Below are positions 60,870 to 64,000 of a stretch of 64,000 bases of DNA, one piece after another. Numbering within the stretch: the stretch's first letter is position 1; every line of letters starts with the position of its first letter. The position numbers and the translations under genes are program-made. Source of the DNA: Halobacteriovorax sp. DA5 (GTDB lineage: Bacteria; Bdellovibrionota; Bacteriovoracia; Bacteriovoracales; Bacteriovoracaceae); the NCBI RefSeq assembly GCF_002903145.1, contig NZ_PPDJ01000003.1:248001-312000 (forward strand), in the 5' to 3' direction. A model generated the notes under the pieces. That model made no database searches. It saw only the letters and a program-made list of their open reading frames with translations, and was not told the origin of the DNA.

Positions 60870-63635
60870 TTAGAAGTATAAATTCGAACCAAATTCTTGC
60901 AGTTCAGTTCTTGGCAATGGGTTAGAAATGACATCTCCCGTGGCCTTAACATCTTCAGGGCTTCTTGGAGTTTCACCTTCTGGCGAGAAGCCTGCTTGAA
61001 ACTCCATGTAATTTGATTCATTCTTCGCGTAACCTGACGCAGTATCTGTAATCGATGTTAGGCTAATAAGCTTTGTTGAATAGGCGTTACGGCGATGATT
61101 CTTATTTTTACTGGTGAATGGATTTACTGAACGTCCATTATTTTCCCCGCCATAATCTTTCCCAGGAGCATATGCCGTCCTTAGGGAGTTATTATTTAGT
61201 GACGGTGAAGGAGGGTTCGCTTCATTGTTCTGGCGGTAAGTCGTAATGTAGTAGAGGTTAGACTGTGTTTGTTGAGCCTTAGTGTTAATATACGTCTTTA
61301 CGGCCCCTAATAGTGGGATCGTTTCACAGTTGTCTGGCTTTGCTTCTTCATCCTTTCCTAGAATGAAGTAAGTGAAGCGTGAGGCAATACTTTGTTTTTG
61401 GCACTGCGGAATCGGGAGGGCAACAGTAGTCGTTGTTGGGTCGCCATCAACATCTGGATCAAAGATTGCCTTTGAGGCTTCAATATAGGCCGTAGGATCT
61501 TGAGCACTAGTATTTCTTACTTTCGTTGCATAGAAATCCAGGGCCTTGCGATAAACGATAACAGCATCACTTAGAGTATCAATATAATCAGTTAGAACAC
61601 CAGTCAGGGCCTCCCTGTCCTTATAAAGTAAAGTAGAGTGGAAGAGTGGTGCAAAGTAACCAATAGTTTTGGCCGCTGGATCAATATAGCGCACTGATGG
61701 AAAGTGATCGGCCGTCATATCTGTTTCTAAGCTGTTAACTGTTGGAACTAAGTAATTGAGAACATCATAATTTGTCGGAGCACGAACATTTTGAAAAGCT
61801 TCGATAAGATTTTGTGCTGTCACCCCGGCCTGATTTACCGTGTAGTTCGGAATATTTGCCCTTAAATCAACAAATTGCTTTGTTGTGAAAAGCCCTGCTT
61901 TCTCGCCAGTGATATTACTTGGGTTAGGATTGTAGGCAAGGGTTGGAAGGTCTGATTCCGAAGTCGTTTGCGAATTCAAATTATAGATCATATTCGGTAT
62001 CGTAAATTTCACATCAACATTTGATGGAATCCCACCAATTGCAGCAGTTGTGTCAGCAGCATCTAGAAAAAAGTCTGAGGTTGCCGGTAGTGGTAGGCCC
62101 TGAATTTTTACACCATCAGTAGGGTCATCTGTTGTTCTTGGGTCACCAGTTGTTGTAAAGCCCATAATGAAGTTAGCACTTCTTGAACCAGAGGCATTTG
62201 CAATACGCGCTGAATTTGAACTCGATTCAGCATAATCTTTTCCAACTGTTGGTGAAACGAGGGCCGGCCCAATACGGCCACCAAAAGGCTTTGCTGCCGC
62301 ATATGCTGCCATATCGATAAAGCCATTATTTTCTAGGAACGAAAATGGATTAAGTAAACCAAGGTACTTAGCTTTGGCCTTAACTGCATAATATGTCACA
62401 ACTTTTGGATTCTTATAGAAGCCTAGAATATAGCCAGGTACAGGTAGTGAAGTCTTTGTCGATGCACATGACGCTTCTGCAGCTGTTCCGCTTGAATCAG
62501 GAACAGCAATCGTTGAAATCCCTTCAGTTGTAGGAGCAAAAGTTGTAAAGAACGTCGTGAAATTCATAATCATCGGTACAAGATCAAGATAGCGCTTTGA
62601 TGAAGCAACTAGCTCACCGCCGTTATAACTGGCATCTTGTGGGATTAGGAAACTAGATAAAGATTGTGGTGAAGGTGTGAACGTCTTTGGAGCTAATTCA
62701 TAAAGCACTAAAGACTTTGCAAATGCACCGTCGAATGTTGTTTTAAAAATTCCACCACCAAGAGTTTTTGCCGCGGCCATATAGGCTTTCAGTGGTCGAT
62801 CGTTAATTGGAATTCCTGTCGATTGATTCTCCATAAATAGTTGCTCAGGGTTAACGCAACCAGTGGCAGAACCACCACCACAAATTCCTTGTGTAATAGG
62901 TGGGCGGTTTACGATCATCTCAAGATTTCTAATTCTAAGAGCAAGCTCCATTGATTCAATCCACGCACCTGTTCGATCTGCTGCTGCAATAGGAACATCA
63001 TTTTGTGAAACACCGGCAGCAAAAGCGTAATTCTTTGCGGCCGAAAAGTTATAAGTTGAACGAACCATACAGTTCTTTGCTTTTAAATTAACAAAGGCAT
63101 CCATTGTTCTTTCAAATTCTTCACTAACATCTGGAATCCCTGCGACGTGAAAGCGAGGAAGACCAGGGATTTGATAAATTGTACAAAGGTTTTCGTTATT
63201 ACCAGAGCCAAAGTGAAGACAAATAGAGGGAACGTTGTAATGGTCACCCTTAACACCACTACTAAAGTCAGATCCACTTTCATCAAAGCGCTTCAAGGCA
63301 AAGTTCATTGTTGTTGTTGAGTTAGCATGAGTGTTCTCATTCGCAAGTTGGCCAAGAACGTAGTACTTAAACATCCACTCTTTATAAGTATTTCTCATCT
63401 CCCAATTAAGGTGAGCAATATTTGTTAGTTGTCTAGCTTGAGAAGCGGCTCCCGACCAGGCAGCAGTATCAACTGCATTTTGCAGATTGATCTTGGCCTT
63501 TACGAAGAGTCCAACATTCACCACAAATGCGATGAATGAAAAGATTGCCACAAGTGTAACTCCAAAGAAGATACTAATTTGGCCTTTCGTGTTCTTAACT
63601 AATTTTTTCGAATGTGAATGTTGTGGTTGTGTCAT
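60870..63635 (-). CDS. Large TadE/TadG-like pilus-associated protein
   Basis: A 921-residue protein. The N-terminus is TadG-like: NTKGQISIFFGVTLVAIFSFIAFVVNVGLFVKAKINLQNAVDTAAWSGA, with one membrane helix (about residues 23-45) followed by the LQNAVDTAA motif found after the anchor in TadE/TadG/Flp-linked proteins. The rest is a long extracytoplasmic domain rich in Asn, Thr, Ser and Pro with scattered Cys (CGGGSATGCVNP). No other tad genes are seen in this window. A surface or pilus role is inferred. Confidence 0.75.
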   Translation of the reverse strand: MTQPQHSHSKKLVKNTKGQISIFFGVTLVAIFSFIAFVVNVGLFVKAKINLQNAVDTAAWSGAASQARQLTNIAHLNWEMRNTYKEWMFKYYVLGQLANENTHANSTTTMNFALKRFDESGSDFSSGVKGDHYNVPSICLHFGSGNNENLCTIYQIPGLPRFHVAGIPDVSEEFERTMDAFVNLKAKNCMVRSTYNFSAAKNYAFAAGVSQNDVPIAAADRTGAWIESMELALRIRNLEMIVNRPPITQGICGGGSATGCVNPEQLFMENQSTGIPINDRPLKAYMAAAKTLGGGIFKTTFDGAFAKSLVLYELAPKTFTPSPQSLSSFLIPQDASYNGGELVASSKRYLDLVPMIMNFTTFFTTFAPTTEGISTIAVPDSSGTAAEASCASTKTSLPVPGYILGFYKNPKVVTYYAVKAKAKYLGLLNPFSFLENNGFIDMAAYAAAKPFGGRIGPALVSPTVGKDYAESSSNSARIANASGSRSANFIMGFTTTGDPRTTDDPTDGVKIQGLPLPATSDFFLDAADTTAAIGGIPSNVDVKFTIPNMIYNLNSQTTSESDLPTLAYNPNPSNITGEKAGLFTTKQFVDLRANIPNYTVNQAGVTAQNLIEAFQNVRAPTNYDVLNYLVPTVNSLETDMTADHFPSVRYIDPAAKTIGYFAPLFHSTLLYKDREALTGVLTDYIDTLSDAVIVYRKALDFYATKVRNTSAQDPTAYIEASKAIFDPDVDGDPTTTTVALPIPQCQKQSIASRFTYFILGKDEEAKPDNCETIPLLGAVKTYINTKAQQTQSNLYYITTYRQNNEANPPSPSLNNNSLRTAYAPGKDYGGENNGRSVNPFTSKNKNHRRNAYSTKLISLTSITDTASGYAKNESNYMEFQAGFSPEGETPRSPEDVKATGDVISNPLPRTELQEFGSNLYF

Positions 63636-63760
63636 AATGCCTTATTTTTCCGGTAACTTAATGCTACCGAAAGTGGCATTTATGCGTCAATTGATATGAA
63701 CACTTTCTATTTCTAGTTAGTTGCACCGAGTTAAGTTGGCATTGAACTTGTAATAGAAAT

Positions 63761-63942
63761 AGGTACCAAGGATATGGTGCCTAATCCCTGGAGTAGAACG
63801 TTTGTACAGGCAAGGCTAACCACCTTAACCATGGCCTTTCGGTCATCTTTAAGTACTTGTTTTTGTGAGTACTTATCTCTACCAGGCTTATGGTCTTGTT
63901 CGAATCACGGATGAATAAGAACAGGGCCTGGTACCTTTTTTA
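63761..63942 (+). ncRNA. Probable structured RNA, about 180 nt, identity unresolved
   Basis: AGGTACCA(A)GG at 63761-63771 can pair with CCTGGTACCT near 63928-63937, and T's follow directly, so the two ends of a transcript would close into one stem that also acts as terminator. Inside, CCCTG (63786-63790) can pair with CAGGG (63922-63926), ATGGCC with GGTCAT around a TTTC loop, and AAGTACT with AGTACTT. A TAATAG box at 63751-63756 fits a start at about 63762. The size and end-to-end pairing recall 6S RNA, but no decisive motif was seen. A leader for the next gene is the alternative. Confidence 0.5.
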
Positions 63943-63990
63943 CCTGCTTAATTCTCAGCGACTAAATTGGTAAAATTAAGGAGTCGAAGT

Positions 63991-64000
63991 ATGTTTACTT
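63991..64000 (+). CDS. Start of a gene cut by the window edge
   Basis: AAGGAG (63978-63983) is followed after 7 bases by ATG and then two codons before the window ends. The ribosome-binding site is good, but nothing can be said of the product. Confidence 0.4.

Noticed and set aside
63880..63937. A tRNA gene, from the TGTTCGAATCAC segment
   Set aside because: The T-loop-like bases are not followed by an acceptor stem, and no D or anticodon arm can be drawn at the right distance.
63761..63990. T-box leader, cobalamin, glycine, TPP or c-di-GMP riboswitch
   Set aside because: I looked for the conserved core sequences of these families and did not find them; left as an unassigned RNA.

Overview
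The window is a chromosomal segment of a low-GC Gram-negative bacterium, most likely a Bdellovibrionota predator of the Bacteriovorax/Halobacteriovorax type. This placement is an inference from AT-rich composition, outer-membrane genes (lptE, mlaEFD), many small secreted Cys-containing proteins, lysine/alanine-rich histone-like proteins, and a deltaproteobacterial-style fab-glyA-nrdR-nusB order. No rRNA, tRNA, CRISPR array, prophage or insertion sequence was recognised.

Layout. 1-5.9 kb: a DUF3108 protein (5' end cut off), a glycosyltransferase, rpsA with a good promoter and terminator, a lone pseudopilin, small proteins and a parvulin. 5.9-12.4 kb (mostly minus): hflX-panC-coaBC, then an ilvC-like gene-panB-coaX. 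Together these cover most of pantothenate/CoA synthesis. A ketol-acid reductoisomerase homologue sits where a ketopantoate reductase would be expected. 12.4-16.3 kb (plus): class IV aminotransferase, yacG, inositol-phosphatase family, a coiled-coil membrane protein and a HEAT-repeat protein. 16.3-29.6 kb (minus): nusB, nrdR, glyA, fabF, acpP, fabG, fabD, fabH, rpmF and yceD. This housekeeping block is interrupted by accessory genes: a lipoprotein with an apparently dead papain-like domain, a secreted protein-glutaminase-like enzyme with a small secreted neighbour, and a di-haem peroxidase where plsX is often found.

29.7-41.3 kb (plus): aroK, alr, the mlaE-mlaF-mlaD lipid transporter, a membrane protein split across a ten-A tract that looks like a -1 frameshift site, a TsaC/Sua5 protein, a methyltransferase, lptE and a holA-like gene; dciA and rpsT are on the minus strand. 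41.8-44.6 kb: a fatty-acid/butyryl-CoA oxidation operon. 44.65-46.7 kb: a histone H1-like protein with a zinc-type motif, followed by about 0.9 kb of perfect 175-bp tandem repeats rich in hairpins. 46.7-55 kb: a large secreted protein, ferredoxin and ppiD (minus), then mreC-mreD-mrdA-rodA (plus). 55-63.6 kb: a MarR regulator, a degenerate rhodanese, a DUF350-like membrane protein with a secreted partner, an HD phosphohydrolase, a glutaredoxin, a second histone-like protein and a large TadG-like protein. The right edge holds a probable structured RNA of about 180 nt and the first codons of another gene.

The most unusual items are the hairpin repeat array with compensatory stem changes, the A10 frameshift gene, the secreted glutaminase pair inside the fab cluster, the KARI-like member of the pantothenate cluster, the two pseudoenzymes, and the unidentified RNA at the right edge.
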